A stretch of DNA of 64,000 bases from Trichaptum fuscoviolaceum (GCA_910574455.1 CAJSYZ010000002.1:6039671-6103670), one strand, 5' to 3'. Positions 35,951-48,470 are shown, counted from the stretch's first letter. Made by a program: numbers and translations. Notes: generated from the sequence alone by a model not told the origin.

Positions 35951-36917
35951 AATAAATGGGTAGCTTCGGAGTTTCTGTATGAGATCCTTATTTAAAGCAA
36001 ATTGCCTTCTTTTCCAACTTCAAATAGATCAGTCATTAATCCTATATCATAGTAATGTAACAAAAAAATACCTTTGGATCAGTGCTTCTACCGAAAGCGC
36101 CCGTGAAGACGATGCCCTGCAGTGACAATGACATGGACTGCCACTGGAAGTGAGTAGCGCGGAGATTGAAACACGTGCTACTTGTAGTAGTAGTAACTGG
36201 CCTCAACAGCCTCAGGCTGAGGCGGGGTTCAAGTTGCGGTGGCACTGGCATCACTGGCACTGGCATACCACTGGATCACGTGAGTGCCAGTGAAAACTAA
36301 CCGCGAGCGCGCGCAGTAACCATTCTCTCTTACTTCTCACCTTCCTTCGAAAAGTCCTACCCACCCTTTTTCTTTTCTCTTTTGCCAGCCGCTGACGTAT
36401 TACGTGTGACTTTCAAGAGTTCTCTGCCAGCATGTTCTTTTCTTGTTGATACGTCGGATTCTAGCAACCTTAACAGTCGAGACTCGAGCGAGCTGATCGC
36501 ATCTCGGAGATCGGACCGTACCAGAAGTTCAGCTGTGCGTCTTAATGACCACGATCCTTCTTTGCTTAACCCAATCTTCGACTCAGCTCATTTCGAGGTT
36601 GTTCTCAAACGAGTCCTGTGATCTCATGTACAAATGTGTTACACAAGACGCTTGCGAAGCAGATGTGCCAACCTAATTCTAGTCCCGAATTAAGTTCAAT
36701 CACCTTGTGACCTTCGTAAATGAAAGGACCGCGTATAAGGTTTGCACAGCATACCTTCTCTTGGGCACGATGCGAAGCATGGAAGTTTGCAGCCTACAGC
36801 ACATAAAGGCACGCCTGCCCCTTGTATTCCCAATTGCTTGGTCTCCCTCCACCGCTCCAGCACAGCGAAAGCAACTACTGCCATTCTGCGCTAAAGCTAT
36901 CTGCCCTCTCCCGAAAC
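35951..36917. other. Intergenic; CCAGTG-rich patch
   Basis: No supported gene. At about 36115-36295 the sequence has many CACTGG/CCAGTG words and TAGTAGTAG runs. Related words occur near 13680, 16360 and 52660, which could mean remnants of a short non-coding repeat. Confidence 0.4.
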
Positions 36918-37395
36918 ATGGAATCAGCGGAATCGGCCGATCGTCCCACAGCCTATGTGTTTGTGCCAGTTTACTGTGATGACGCTTCGTCTTTGAACGG
37001 GACTATCGACAATCAGCCAGGCGCAGGGAGGACGCTCGATCTCGCGTACCAGTATCTTGGGCGCAAACTGGAACGAGCAGCTGGTGCAATTGCTCACCGA
37101 CTTGGATATGGACCTTTAGCAACCGGGAGAAAGATACAGACGTTACTTGTGACCTGGTATCATGAAAGTACCTTTTGGTTAGACCAATATAAATCGCCAT
37201 CTTCCGCATCCCGTAAATCTAAAACAGAGATGCTCAAGAGGGATATGACCATTTATAATGATCCAAAGTATGGCTTCAGTTCGTAAACACATTTGCATAG
37301 CTCATCTTTCCTTCCTAGACATCCACTCAGCCTCTACGAGTGGAGTGTGGTTTGCTGATGGTACCGGCTACATGCCAGCCGACTACAAGGGCTAA
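36918..37395 (+). CDS. Hypothetical protein, uncertain model
   Basis: Proposed exons 36918-37278 and 37331-37395, about 141 aa. It starts at an ATG inside the longest local frame and contains A-Y-V-F-V-P-V-Y-C-D-D, then R-T-L-D-L-A-Y-Q-Y-L-G-R-K-L-E-R, and ends with S-G-V-W-F-A-D-G-T-G-Y-M. The donor GTTCGT is weak. I do not recognise the family, and it could instead be a 5' part of the next gene. Confidence 0.35.
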
Positions 37396-37534
37396 CCTCA
37401 CAACCTTGTGAACATCCTTACCTTCGCTTGTGGTACACTGTATCAAACGACATCTCGAAAGAGTGTGAAAAGTTGATCTCATTTGCGCAGTGAGATATAT
37501 TCCAGTTTACGGGCTTCTCTTGTCTGTAACTAAT

Positions 37535-38698
37535 ATGGCCGATTTAAGGTCCCCTACGATCATGACCAGCGTTCAAGCACGGGATCAAATTGCGTATCTC
37601 TCGACAAGCATTCCTGCAATTCGAGACATCTTCGACAAGCTCTGTACCTCGCAGATTCTCTTGCGTGATTTACCTGCGGGTCACGAAATTCTTTTGACTT
37701 CAACTCGACGAGCTCTGTACAGTGTAAAGGACAACAGGATCAATCGAATCGGAAAAGAGCTGCTGACGCTGAGTACCTCCGTGATTATCTTGTCTACAAA
37801 TTGGAGAGCCGGAGATATCAGGGACAGCCTTCTTTGTCACTCGCACAAAAATTGGGCACTCAAGGAACCTTTTCCTTCGACTAAGCTTCAGTTTTTATAC
37901 AACCAGATTGTCAATAAATTAGACGAGATCATGGGTAACCTTCGGTAGGTCTATTAATTATACATGCTTTCTCATAGTGCTAATTACTTGATAATACAAG
38001 TGCCGAATCCGGATTTCTTGTTATCCGATACTTGAGATCCGTCATGGATTTAACCAGGGATGATAGGAGGAGATATCCATGCTCACATGATCTCATGGCT
38101 AGGATTGTCACAGTCCTCGCTGGGCTTGACACCAAAGATACGGAAGTCCAGAGATACAGCGTGGAAGAAAGCGAGCTTGCGGATCTGATGAGTGAATGTT
38201 TGCCGGAATTTACATGGACATCTTGCTTTCCTATGGGAGAAGCTTCAATACAGAATTTTGATATTGAAAGTGTGCGTACCTTTCAAATCTGTATATAAGA
38301 AAATTACCAACCTACTCCGTTTTATACGTTAGCTTAACACTGTGAGAATCCGAAATCAAGACCCATCAAGCAAGTTCTGTGACTTGATGCCTCTCAACAT
38401 GTTCCACCTTCGACCTGGTATACTGACAGCTGATCCAAACTATTTCTTCCTTGCCAAGCAAGATGACATCCTGGCATGTGGACTTACTTCCACTCTGCCT
38501 GAAGATCTTAAGAACGAGCTTAACAAGAGTTCAAAGGACAAACACGAAAAAGAGTTGGTGTATATGCACGAATGTGTGAAACAAGTTGCAGGATGGTTTT
38601 CTGATATTGATTCGTCAGCTTCTGAGGATTTGGACGGGTATGATGGTTATTTTGAAGACCTATATGGTCCGCTTCCAGACTGTCAAGCTTGCCTGTAA
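37535..38698 (+). CDS. Hypothetical protein, no recognised domain
   Basis: Exons 37535-37944, 38001-38271 and 38333-38698; 348 aa, phases consistent. It is helical and charged, with no signal peptide or membrane segment. The C-terminal part holds an acidic stretch (S-A-S-E-D-L-D-G-Y-D-G) and ends with C-Q-A-C-L. The region just upstream stays open in frame to about 37490, so a further 5' exon cannot be excluded. Function unknown. Confidence 0.6.
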
Positions 38699-39850
38699 TT
38701 ATTAATCAACACTCCTCCCGAAAATTTGATTACCTATAAATATATCGGTTCCACATACTTTCCATCGGCAATGTGCTTAATTGTATATGAATTACAAGAT
38801 TGACAATGGAAAGAGCACCTGTATATGGTGCCACTTGCTTCACACTGATGGCTCATTGCTCGAAGCTTTGACATAGGTCAAAATTGGATATATTCTGATT
38901 GATAAAGGGCAAAAATACCAACAGCAATGAATCACTCGAATAATCTAATCGGGAGTTTGGAATTCCCTTATTGCAACCAGCTAGAAGTATTTGCTTGCCT
39001 CTGATTTTGCCTTCCAGCTGACGAGAGAAAAAGGATTCCACAGCGCAAAGTTGCAATCTGATTCGAACTACAATATACACCCTGCATGCGTTGGGTGTAT
39101 CCGTAAAATACAAGAAGTGCGCACGGTTAATTCTTTTTTTCAACAAATGGGCCACCTTCTTAAAGAAAACAAGATGAGAGAGCCCTCTCTATGCCATCGA
39201 ATTACATAGTTAGCTTCCGAGCTATGGAGGTCCGAACTCAAGTTCGTGACGGCTAAGGGCTGCAGTTCCGCTCGGAGTGTGTTTTGACCTCGGGAAGATA
39301 TAAAGGATGCAATGCGTCTCGGTTGACGGACATTGAAAGGAAGCTAAGGCGGTAGACTAGCTATTTCCTCTGTAGAGAGAGATCGAAGGAAAGGAAAAGT
39401 ATGAAGAAGTAATTCAAGTTGCGTACTACCAGCTCTGGAGTGCAGACAGATTGCACAAAGACATAAGCGGTCAAAAGCGCGATCCCTAACTTCTTAGCCT
39501 TGTGAAGCAGATAGAATATGTTACATTCAGCCTTAGACCTCAGGTGCGATGGTGAAGCGGAAGCAAGCAGGTTTGAAGTTGGAGGTATTAGTACGGGCCC
39601 GATCCGACCGCCGACTTCAAGTCGGAGTCCAATCATACTCCGAGTCACTCAGGCAGGCTAGTGATGACATAATATTCAAGTTTGTAATATAATACTCGAA
39701 ATTTTTCGCCCGTTCCAATCGCTTCCGACTCTCCTCTCCACCTTTTCATTTGTCTTCTGAGCTTGTGACCACCTTCACTATGTCAATTGAGACCTAATGC
39801 TGCGACACAAAGGGCCTTTCTATTGAGTATGGAGAAGGTCGATGGGTGCT
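38699..39850. other. Intergenic, no gene seen
   Basis: No gene can be supported; only short ORFs. A CTCCGACTTGAAGT-type inverted motif is near 39600-39640. Confidence 0.45.
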
Positions 39851-39852
39851 TG

Positions 39853-40260
39853 AAACTTGAAACACCCTGGATACCATAAGGACCACGACTTGTTTCATCG
39901 GCGTATCTGGGCTAAAGGTCACTCACTGAATTGTACGCTTGTTGAATACAGCGCTGTGAATTTCATGTTAAATTACCTTCGAAGGTATACTCGAATTGAT
40001 TATCGGTTTGTCCTCAGAACTGTGCTGATCTCTCGAAAACCCAAGGATACCATCCGTCTTCCGGATATCTGTTTTCTCGGAAATGAGACGTATCGCACAC
40101 CGATAGCACTCTCAGCCCAAGTCTACGTACAAGGCCAGCGAGATGTCGATTTCCGGAACTCGGAAACGCAGCGGGGCCTCCCCTCCGAGCGGGCGCTGTA
40201 CCTCCATTTGGCCGAACCGCTTCGCCGCACAGCATTCCATCATTCACTGCCCTGACTCGT
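39853..40260 (+). other. Block conserved upstream of MGNSYS-type genes (possible decayed exon), copy 1
   Basis: An ATG-less open frame (T-I-R-L-P-D, then I-A-L-S-A-Q-V, then R-N-S-E-T-Q-R) is homologous to minus-strand sequence at about 62150-62540 and more weakly at 53880-54180. In each case the block lies some 400-800 bases upstream of an MGNSYS-type gene, in the same orientation. Two copies align without frameshift over about 60 codons, while the third is broken, so it may be an old coding exon or a promoter-linked element. Confidence 0.45.
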
Positions 40261-40451
40261 CATCTGCCCAGGTTATGTCAAATTACACCTATTTGGTATG
40301 TGCATCGGTTCTTTGTCTGGAATAACACCTGATCAGCGCGCTAGCAGGCGCTTACGAGGTCTTCGTGCACTCCACCTCCTCTGCTTAAACGTGCTTCCCT
40401 ATGCTTTGGAGATCCGGAAGTGACGCGGAGATGATTCAGCGCCGTTCCTTG

Positions 40452-40587
40452 TGATGACTTCATCTGCTCGTCTCGTGCGCTCGTTGGTGAACATCGGAGC
40501 TTACGCAAAGCTCCTGTCATTCTCGAGCATAGGCCTTCTCGTAAGGAACGAATGTAGAGACAGTTGGTGGTACGCGTGTATATAAGG
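40452..40587 (+). promoter_or_regulatory. Promoter elements of the MGNSYS gene at 40839
   Basis: TGATGACTTCATC at 40452-40464 resembles a CRE/ATF site. CCTTCTCGTAAGGAACG is at 40534-40550. A TATA box, GTATATAAGG, is at 40578-40587, about 255 bases before the ATG. The same three elements occur in the same order upstream of the paralogue at 61671. Confidence 0.55.
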
Positions 40588-40838
40588 GTGTGGTGTTTCA
40601 AAATCTCGTGCGTTCCTTCCAAATATTCATCTCGCCACTTATCTCCACAACTGAACACCCGTCATCTCAATACCCTCCATATTTTCCTACAGTTTATCGA
40701 CGCTTTATTCGCGACAGTCCTATCGATCCAAACCACCCTCTGTGATACACCGCACCTCACCTCGAGCACCTCTCGCGTCCTCATAACTCCCACCTTCGCA
40801 TTCTTTAGAACCACCCCATCTTTCGAACGCACTCAATG

Positions 40839-41132
40839 ATGGGCAACTCCTACTCACATCCGTACGGTTACGCCTACGACCCGTATTACCAGCGTCCGTA
40901 CTACAGCTCTGGGTACGGGCACGGGCACCACCACTCCTCCGCGCGTTATTATTATCCCTCGCACTCGCGTTCGCGCTCCTATCGCCACGGCCACGGCAGG
41001 CGGCACCACCACCATCATAGCTACAGCCATGGGGGATATGGGCAGAGCTACTATCCGAGCGGCGGCGTCGTGTACCCGCCGATGGTGGCGACGCCCAACT
41101 ATGGCTACTACGGTAGTCCGTATAGATACTGA
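40839..41132 (+). CDS. Small His/Tyr/Gly-rich protein with acylation-type N-terminus (MGNSYS), copy 1
   Basis: Single exon, 97 aa. Two ATGs are adjacent (40836 and 40839); the second gives M-G-N-S-Y-S as in both paralogues. Gly2 with Ser6 fits N-myristoylation. The body is Tyr-, His-, Ser- and Gly-rich (G-H-G-H-H-H, S-R-S-Y-R-H-G, a run of five His) and the end is Y-G-Y-Y-G-S-P-Y-R-Y. There is no Cys, no signal peptide and no known domain. The His clusters could bind metal, which is inference. TATA box and leader are conserved with the other copies. Confidence 0.72.
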   Translation: MGNSYSHPYGYAYDPYYQRPYYSSGYGHGHHHSSARYYYPSHSRSRSYRHGHGRRHHHHHSYSHGGYGQSYYPSGGVVYPPMVATPNYGYYGSPYRY

Positions 41133-42597
41133 CGGTCGTGGGAAGGGGGAGCAGCTGGTGACTGTTGAGTAATGATATCCACGAGGTACGCCAATGCTGG
41201 TACTATCGTGCTGAGTGTGCTGACGGCTTTCAGCTAGACCTTGCCATTGCATCGGCACTTACGATTCATTACGACCTTACCCGATATAATTTACACATTA
41301 TCTTATCAACGGCGCGTTCCTCAATCAGACGCTTGCATCGCTTTCATCCACGGTTCGTTCACTTTGATGTGACACGCGCCGCTGTACAGGGGATCGGTCT
41401 TCCCCGGAGGATGAATCTGTGATGAAAAATTCTGAACCTTACGATGAAGTTCGTTGCTTGAATGTGTATTAATAGTTGTTGTTTCCTTATGTACACACTG
41501 TATAAAGCCCTGGTTTACGACCACACATATTTCTACCTGCAGGATCTTCTAAACATACCTTACTTTTAGTGTACTATTAGGAACGAGGATCAGCTGGAAT
41601 CCAACTTTAGTAGAGCTTCTCCTCTCCAAAATAATGCCGAGTTAGTAGGACTTTGTTCATGTTTCCGCACACAGTTATATGACTACTGCATATGATGGGC
41701 ACTGGGCAACAGGTGAGCAGGATCGGAGCACAATAGTAATGTCCACGTACTGCTCTAAACCCCTGCCCTTAAGAATCCTACCGCTCTCAGGCTTCAAACC
41801 AGACTCGGAGTTCAAGTTGCCTTTTCGGACCATGTCTTAGATATTCTTTTGTGTCCTATTTGACAATCTACAGACGAGAAAGTTGACTCTTGGCTACTAT
41901 TGTAAGTGCTTTAAGCATAATTGTCATTAGTCATATACTCAATGTCTTCAAGGAAGGAGCAACATAAAGAAAACTCAATACTTGCATCCCACTGGGCATG
42001 TTGCATACTGCGTGAAGCCGGAGGCGGAAAAGATCTCGTAAACAATCAGTATGTTCTCCTTCGATAAGACTTAATTCAGATAAGCTTCACATCACGCAAT
42101 TACATGGCTACTTTCTCGCATTGTGTGTTGGTGGAATAAGTTGCATCGCTTTCATGTTTGTGATTGTTTGTTTCGACGTCCGCGGCACCCAGGGCCATCA
42201 CCGCATCGCCTTCAAGTTGTGCTCAAGATAAACACCGCCTTCATGGTATTTGACAGCGCATGCCAGCGTGTTGCTATGGAGATCACTTACTACAGTTCAC
42301 TGGCACTGCCGTATCGTAGACTTGCTCTTTGACAGTTCCGGAAGAATGCGTCAGGGCCGAGATGATCGCGACATAGCTCATTCAGAGCTTTCATATACCG
42401 ACGAATTGCTTCAAGTCACTATCTCTCTTATTATAATTTTCCGAAGCCGTGCATTTTGGAGACTTATTGATGGCCGATCATGACTATGAAGGCTGTGATA
42501 CTTGGGGAGTCTTGGGCGGTGAGTCAAAATGAAATCCCTCACATATTCCATGCGCAACCGATGGCTGCGCAAAGCTTGAGATACCATCGATGAATGG
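41133..42597. other. Intergenic, no gene seen
   Basis: No supported gene; short ORFs only. Confidence 0.5.
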
Positions 42598-42604
42598 TAT
42601 AAAG
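42598..42604 (+). promoter_or_regulatory. TATA box of the MGGCLSC gene
   Basis: TATAAAG lies about 112 bases upstream of the chosen ATG at 42714. Confidence 0.6.
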
Positions 42605-42713
42605 ACTACCAGTAGACGGAGCAACATTAGAATCAGCCCCATTGCCTCAGTCTCCAGCATCTTCGCTAGCACCATCTCTATCCGTTACACCCGCCATAAA
42701 ATCTCATTTCACG

Positions 42714-43271
42714 ATGGGAGGGTGTCTTTCCTGCTTCCGTGCGAAGGGTGTTGCCATTCATGTCGAGCCTCCGCCAGAAGAGAAACAAACTGTGAGTTTC
42801 TCACACCAGGCTTCCGGAAGCTCGGGCTTACGACAAATTCAGGCTGAAAAGCCCAGTACCGATACCTCTCGACGCACACCCTCACCCCCGCCCCCGCCTT
42901 CTAATGATTTCCGAGCCTCTCCTATCAAGTCCACACCCCTACCTCCGGCTTCACGTCCATCCAAGCCAGTGAACAAGTCGTCACCGTTATCCAGTTCCCG
43001 TCCGTATACATCCAACACATCATCAAATTCCGCTACGAACAACGCGTACTCGAGCTACGCGGCTACTGCAACGTATGATTCGGGTGCCTGCTATCCTAGC
43101 GGTGGCGGTCATCACCATTACAGCGGTGGAGGAGGCGGTGGGGGGTACAGTGGCGGTGGTGATAGTGGCGGATATAGTGGAGGTGGGGGTTATAGTGGAG
43201 GTGGTGACAGCGGGGGAGGAGGCGGAGGAGATAGCGGAGGCGGAGGAGATAGCGGAGGCGGAGGATGCTAA
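42714..43271 (+). CDS. Gly-rich protein with dual-acylation-type N-terminus (MGGCLSC)
   Basis: Single exon, 185 aa. The start is M-G-G-C-L-S-C-F: Gly2 and Ser6 for myristoylation, Cys4 and Cys7 as likely palmitoylation sites. An upstream in-frame ATG (42642) would bury this motif and lies close to the TATA box, so 42714 is preferred. The middle (residues about 20-115) is Ser/Pro-rich and disordered. The last 60 residues are G-G-G, Y-S-G-G-G and D-S-G-G-G repeats encoded by an imperfect GGCGGAGGAGATAGC-type minisatellite, ending G-G-G-C. It is the largest of the eight small MG-proteins here. Confidence 0.7.
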   Translation: MGGCLSCFRAKGVAIHVEPPPEEKQTVSFSHQASGSSGLRQIQAEKPSTDTSRRTPSPPPPPSNDFRASPIKSTPLPPASRPSKPVNKSSPLSSSRPYTSNTSSNSATNNAYSSYAATATYDSGACYPSGGGHHHYSGGGGGGGYSGGGDSGGYSGGGGYSGGGDSGGGGGGDSGGGGDSGGGGC

Positions 43272-43555
43272 TCTTACCCGCATGAAGTCAATAATATCAA
43301 ACTGAAACATTAGTCTGTAGCTGGACCATCAATGTTGTAATCCTGAGCAGCTCAGTCAGCAAATCTGATTCCAGTTAAATTGAGAACGATGTGCATTTTC
43401 ATTGCCAGACGTTTCTAACTCTTCCAGCGAAGGCAGTAATGCATCACCACAAATATGCACAATGCTTTGTCTTACATGTACAAATTTTCTACTGCGCAAG
43501 CTCGCCGACCGTTGGAGCTAAACCTAAGATTATGTCATGTTAGTATGCTCAAAAA

Positions 43556-45003
43556 TTAGAATATAATGTGTGGAAGCGTACGGCGGCGGCGTCTACTAAA
43601 GGTCGACAATTCGAATTCCAATCCTTCAGAGATACAAGAAGCTAATCTCTCATTCATAAAGCTCAAGATTTCGGGGTTTTCCACGTAACAATTTCTGATG
43701 GTAACAGACAGAGTCACGGTCGGTGCTTGATGCCTGGAACGTGAGATTGCCCATCGCGACTCTATCATACTCGTAAGCGCCTGCGCAACTTTTGTAGACG
43801 TGATGTTCCAGCCGGTAAATGTCATTTTCGACAACAATGGGCAAAGCTTCCCCGTGCCAGGCGAGTGAGCCAGGGTGTTTATAACAACTTCGGCAGGACA
43901 ATGCAAGCAATGATCCATGCGCAAGGTTTCCAGCATAGGTGAAACTAGAAGCACATCATGGAGTTCGTCATGCTTGATTCCGACACTTGAAAGATTTAGT
44001 GACTTCAAAGAAGCGCTCGACCGCCGGATCATGGGGTAGATTCCGGTCTGGGAGGTGTCATCGCTGCGGTCAACAACAATTGATAACTCCGATAGCGAAG
44101 GAAGTTTGATGCGACCAAGAATGCTTTCCAGCTCGTACGCTGAGCCCTGGTGAATCTCGAGGTACCGAAGACTCCGGATGGACACGACGCTGTCCTCGAG
44201 GTTGAGCAGTTTCAGAATTGAGGGTGCGTCTTGGACAGCTCGGACTCGCGGAATAGTTATGTCACCGATTACTTTCCCGCTTCGTAGACCTTGCAACATG
44301 GAGAGTGTTTTGGTAGGAACAAGAGATATTGGGTAGATATGCACATACGTCAACGCCAGGCGTTGCAGAGTGGCGGGGAAATCGGGGACCAATGCAAGAT
44401 AGGCCTGGGTACAATTAAACTTCAGCTCAACATCATGCCATCTGTGAAATTCCGACATTGCTTTATCCAATAACAATCTGACCGCTTCATCCTCTACATC
44501 GGGGAATAAAGGTAGCTTTCTGAGTGTAATTTTGAGGGGCTGCATTTTCGACCGCTCCATCCAAAGGTCCCAGGTCTTTAGAGTTTGCTGAATATGCTTG
44601 ATTCGGTCTCTCGACGTGTCCCAGGAGCGTGCATCATTGTCGTAGATGAAGCTTATTCGAGACCACAAAACAGAGATTGATGTTGCTAACTGTCTCCAGG
44701 ACGTGGAAACTTGGGAGACGTTCAAGGGCGATTCTATCTTCGAATGCGTAAGCAGCTCGTCATCTGGAAGAGCTAGGATGAAGATTTCTGAGAGAATCTC
44801 GACCGAGAGATCTTTGATAGTAGCGAAAGGTAGTAATCCGCTTTCCAAGCTATGCGTTGGCGCGAGCGACTGATGGTGCAACTATTGAGTGGTTTAGTTT
44901 TCAAGTTCACTATATCAATCCATTGGCGAGACATGCTATTTATTTTGCTTACCCTTTTCCGAGCTTCCTCACGGTTGGCAAGGTAAGTGGTGCGAGTAGG
45001 CAT
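43556..45003 (-). CDS. F-box/LRR-like protein
   Basis: Proposed exons (minus): 45003-44953 and 44881-43556; 458 aa. The long exon has no early ATG, and a phase-0 GTAAGC donor after a 17-codon upstream exon starting with ATG supplies one; this 5' exon is plausible but not proved. The F-box reads L-S-V-E-I-L-S-E-I-F-I-L-A-L-P-D-D-E, then S-Q-V-S-T-S-W-R-Q-L-A. Leucine-rich units follow (L-R-Y-L-E-I, L-S-E-L-S-I, L-K-S-L-N-L, P-M-L-E-T-L-R-M). It matches the 26016 and 48875 genes along its full length. Confidence 0.74.
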
Positions 45004-45852
45004 GGCCGCACAAACTGGACGTCACTGCCGCAAAGCAAAAGCGTCGGAGAACGAGAGAAGTGGATGGTACCAAGCCGGCCCTGAACTTCAAGTTGACAAT
45101 GTTTTGGTCTATTTGCACACATGATATAATCGATTTCGGAACATTTCTGGTCAAAAAGTATATCATTGTTATTTTGAATTAGAGCATGGTTATAAACGGG
45201 CAGTAAATATGTGTGAGATACACATACAAATAAAATGAGTAATTACTCAATAGATATTCGACATAAGTGTAGTTCGGATACGTACTTCATAATTTGGCTT
45301 TCAGCATGAAGCAGTGGGAGAAGGAAAGCATATCGACTTATTGTCTACGGATTCCCAGAGGTATAATTGTGTTCATGATACAATCGGAGCTCATATACAT
45401 ACTTGCTAGATGATAAGAGAACCAACGATAGAATTGAGTACTGAATAATCAAGCAATTCCCTGTCAGAGATATTTTCCTTTCCCGAAATAATCAACGTTA
45501 ATGCTACTGATAGCTCTGTTAGAAAAACAGTGAAGATTTGAGACAGTCAAACTTCTCTCCCCGATCTCATGCTTTAGGAAGGTCCTCCAATCGGAACTAT
45601 AATCTGGTTAAATGAAAAAAGAGTTTGATGATAACTTTAGTTGGGGATATCGAGGCCTACTCGCTTCTCTCAAGCATTTCAATACTCAAAATACGTTGAT
45701 TAGGACAAACGACAGGCCTGAGCTTCAAGAGTGGGGAAAGGCTGATTGGGTTTCGAGCCGCATCTCGTGTGGTCCATGAGGTGTGATGAAATATGTCCTA
45801 TGTTGTATTGAGTCAGTAATATTTTTACATTTAATTATCTTGAATAAGAACA
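45004..45852. other. Intergenic, no gene seen
   Basis: AT-rich spacer without a supported gene. Unlike three other F-box/LRR loci, no small MG-protein gene is found head to head here. Confidence 0.5.
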
Positions 45853-47599
45853 TCAATCAAAGTAGTGGATACACAAAGTTCTACCTCTACGGTACCAAAG
45901 CGCACCACTATATCTATCAAACATAATTAGAATACGACCATCATCGTCAATGATGAAACCGTTGGTGAGTTTAGAGAGGTCAGATTTGGGTATCGCGCGT
46001 GCAATTGGCACAACAAGATCGGGTCCATGTGCCGCCCTTTCGATAAAATCGTACATATTGATGGTGTAAATGATCCGAGTAAACGAGGATGCCCGGCTAT
46101 CCTTTGCTACTAAGAGCGAACCAATAGCACGACCTGTCCGGGTAGCAGACGTAATGTGGGACCTTCCTGGGAAGTCCTTATCATATGATAATAGCGGCGA
46201 CTGTCGTTGGCAAGTGAGAGTGTGATCATTTTCCCCGTTGGATTGATCAGCAGTAGATACAGCACTACTCAAACTGACAATACACTTCGGGGAGAATTCG
46301 AGTTGGAATGCTAAAAGGAAGATTTCAAGGCGAAAGTTCAAGCGTAGAGATATGAGAATTCGGGTTGAAGCTAGTTGATCATCGAATTCACAGATGCTCG
46401 GGTGCTTCCAAGAGTTACAGCAGACAGATATCATATCTGCGGTTATTGAGGCTGACAGGCCTTTTACATCTGGGATTGCAAGTGGGGCAACAATGGTGAA
46501 GACATCTTGCGAGCGTACTGGGGTAGCTAGTTGTGGGTCGTTGTTCTTTGGTCTGCCCACGTTTTCAGCTGCGGAGAGTATGCCAGATATCGGCGCTGCT
46601 GCATAGACGTATTCGCCAGACCTCTGGTTGATAGCACAGAGAAGGTGGCTCTGAATGATATCAATGCTATGAACATCACCCTATACACACCATGCGTCAG
46701 GTATGAAAAGAGCGAAGCAGCTACCAACTCACACTCTCTTCGACTATTGCTAGAGCACCAGTTCTCCAATTCCCCACCATAAAGTTTCCAATGGACCAGG
46801 CAACAACTACTTCCTTAGCAATTCGAATACGTGATCGATCTGATGTGAATCTAAATCCGGAGTAGAGTTCTCGACGATCCGGAGGAAATGTGGAGGAGAG
46901 TACAGTCTCTGATGCTCCTGATTGTAGGTCAATTCGCATGACGGTGAGTGTTCTAAATTCAAGGTTAACGGAGTCTTATATGGTTAATTTCAACACTAAC
47001 GCTTGATAGTCAGTATACCGAGAAAAAAGAAGGGCCAGGATGAGTGCCGACTCATTATCTACGATGATGCAGTCCATGCATCGTACAAATTCGATAGTGT
47101 GCTTCGCTCTGCGATGGGACCAGATTTTACGTCGACGATGTGTATCGTAGCAATGGAAGTAACCGTCCCTATCCCGGCAGATATAGTATTTGCCTCCCGG
47201 GACGAGCTTGTGGTAGTATACATCTTCGTCTGGCAAGTCCAAAGTAATGCTGCGTGTTGCCCTCGGCCCATCAGAAGAAGTCCAGTTCAAATATTCTCTG
47301 GTGGATCGAACTACCAGGTCGCGCAAACGTTCGGTAGTCAACGACTGTATTGATTCATGAGGAAGAAGACTCGGGGCACGATCGTAATCGAGATCTTGGA
47401 CCAAGGTTATCCAGAGTTGACGAGACAATGTTAATCGTTGCACGTATTTGCACGTCTGATGCTTATCGATTAGCTATGTCTCAATCTGATCAGTAATTGC
47501 GGTTTACCGAACCTGTTCGAATCTCAGAATCGTCACCACATCACAGCTAGACAGAATAGCAAGGACAATATCTTCAGGGTGATCAGAAAGTTTGAGCAT
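45853..47599 (-). CDS. F-box/propeller-like family protein, copy E
   Basis: Exons (minus): 47599-47513, 47455-47001, 46952-46733, 46680-45853; 529 aa, phases consistent. The F-box-like start is H-P-E-D-I-V-L-A-I-L-S-S-C-D-V-V-T-I-L, then T-C-K-Y-V-Q-R and S-R-Q-L-W. Family blocks are Y-L-N-W-T-S-S-D-G-P-R-A-T-R-S, L-V-P-G-G-K-Y-Y-I and the end Y-S-G-A-L-W-Y-R-R-G..I-H-Y-F-D. The minus-strand pseudogene at 25140-25885 is its closest relative in the window. Intact, so probably functional. Confidence 0.85.
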
Positions 47600-47979
47600 A
47601 ATAAATCCTAGTCAATAGTTTTTACGAAGGTAACCAGTGTATTGATGATGACGCGGCCGCATCATGATGCTGCCTTGAACGTCTGTCGGAGTTGATTTCG
47701 GCATATCGGCACGAGTTTACTGGCGATAGTTCAAACTTTGACTTTTGCCGCTCATGTCATGTTTGTTCCTCCGTCGCTCAGTATGATGATTTTTAATAAA
47801 TGACCTAAAGGTCATACCGTGACCGACATAGCTCATCCACTCCCTGATCTGCAACTATATCAATTGAAGTAGTGCCCCACTGAAGAACGACGATACCGAA
47901 TGAGCAACGTTATGTTCCTCTTCATTCAAAAGCATCAGTGTTCCTACGCTTTGCTGGGAAACGAAGCTGTTGAATGATG

Positions 47980-48470
47980 TGAAATATCCCGCTCTCGATG
48001 ACATGTCATCTGGGAAAAGTTGCCATCACTTTATCCTGGAAGCAATTGGACAGTTTACAGTAATCCTCTTCATCGGGAAAACTGGGTAGCTTCCCGAATG
48101 TATTTTTCAGGGGGTGAAGCTTATGCCTCAGATTCGTACGTTCAGCAGAGAAAGTAATACTGGTAGATTGATAATGCGCCCGTCGGGACAAGTGATAGCA
48201 GGAAGACGTCCATATTTGTCACAGCCAAACATCGATCGGGGGTGGAGTATACAAAGTATTCGTGAAAGGACTGGATTGAGCTCAGCCAGTGTTACTGACT
48301 TCCCCCAAGGTCTCGAGACTTGGGGAAAGTTGAAGGGTGATTCCGTCCTCATACTAATATACGGCTTATCAGTCATTAAAGCAGGGACAAAAATCTCTGA
48401 AAGAGCTTCCGGGGCGAGTGACTTGATAAAGGTATAGGACAGTGGTGGTTCTTCTGAAGGTCCCTGCAAC
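47980..48470 (-). pseudogene. F-box/LRR-like pseudogene fragment
   Basis: The minus strand carries S-L-A-P-E-A-L-S-E-I-F-V-P-A-L, then T-E-S-P-F-N-F-P-Q-V-S-R-P-W, matching the F-box part of the intact genes. Frameshifts follow, and only a trace of the next block (F-G-K-L-P-S-F-P-D-E-E) remains near 48070. The rest of the gene is missing. It lies just downstream of the intact gene at 48875, probably an older tandem duplicate. Confidence 0.72.

Noticed and set aside
40836..40838. First of two adjacent ATG codons as start of MGNSYS copy 1
   Set aside because: Using it would give Met-Met-Gly and hide the Gly2 shared by both paralogues; initiation at 40839 fits the family better, though both are possible.
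43140..43268. Possible CRISPR-like or satellite repeat
   Set aside because: The repetition is an in-frame Gly-rich coding minisatellite inside the MGGCLSC gene, with no spacers.
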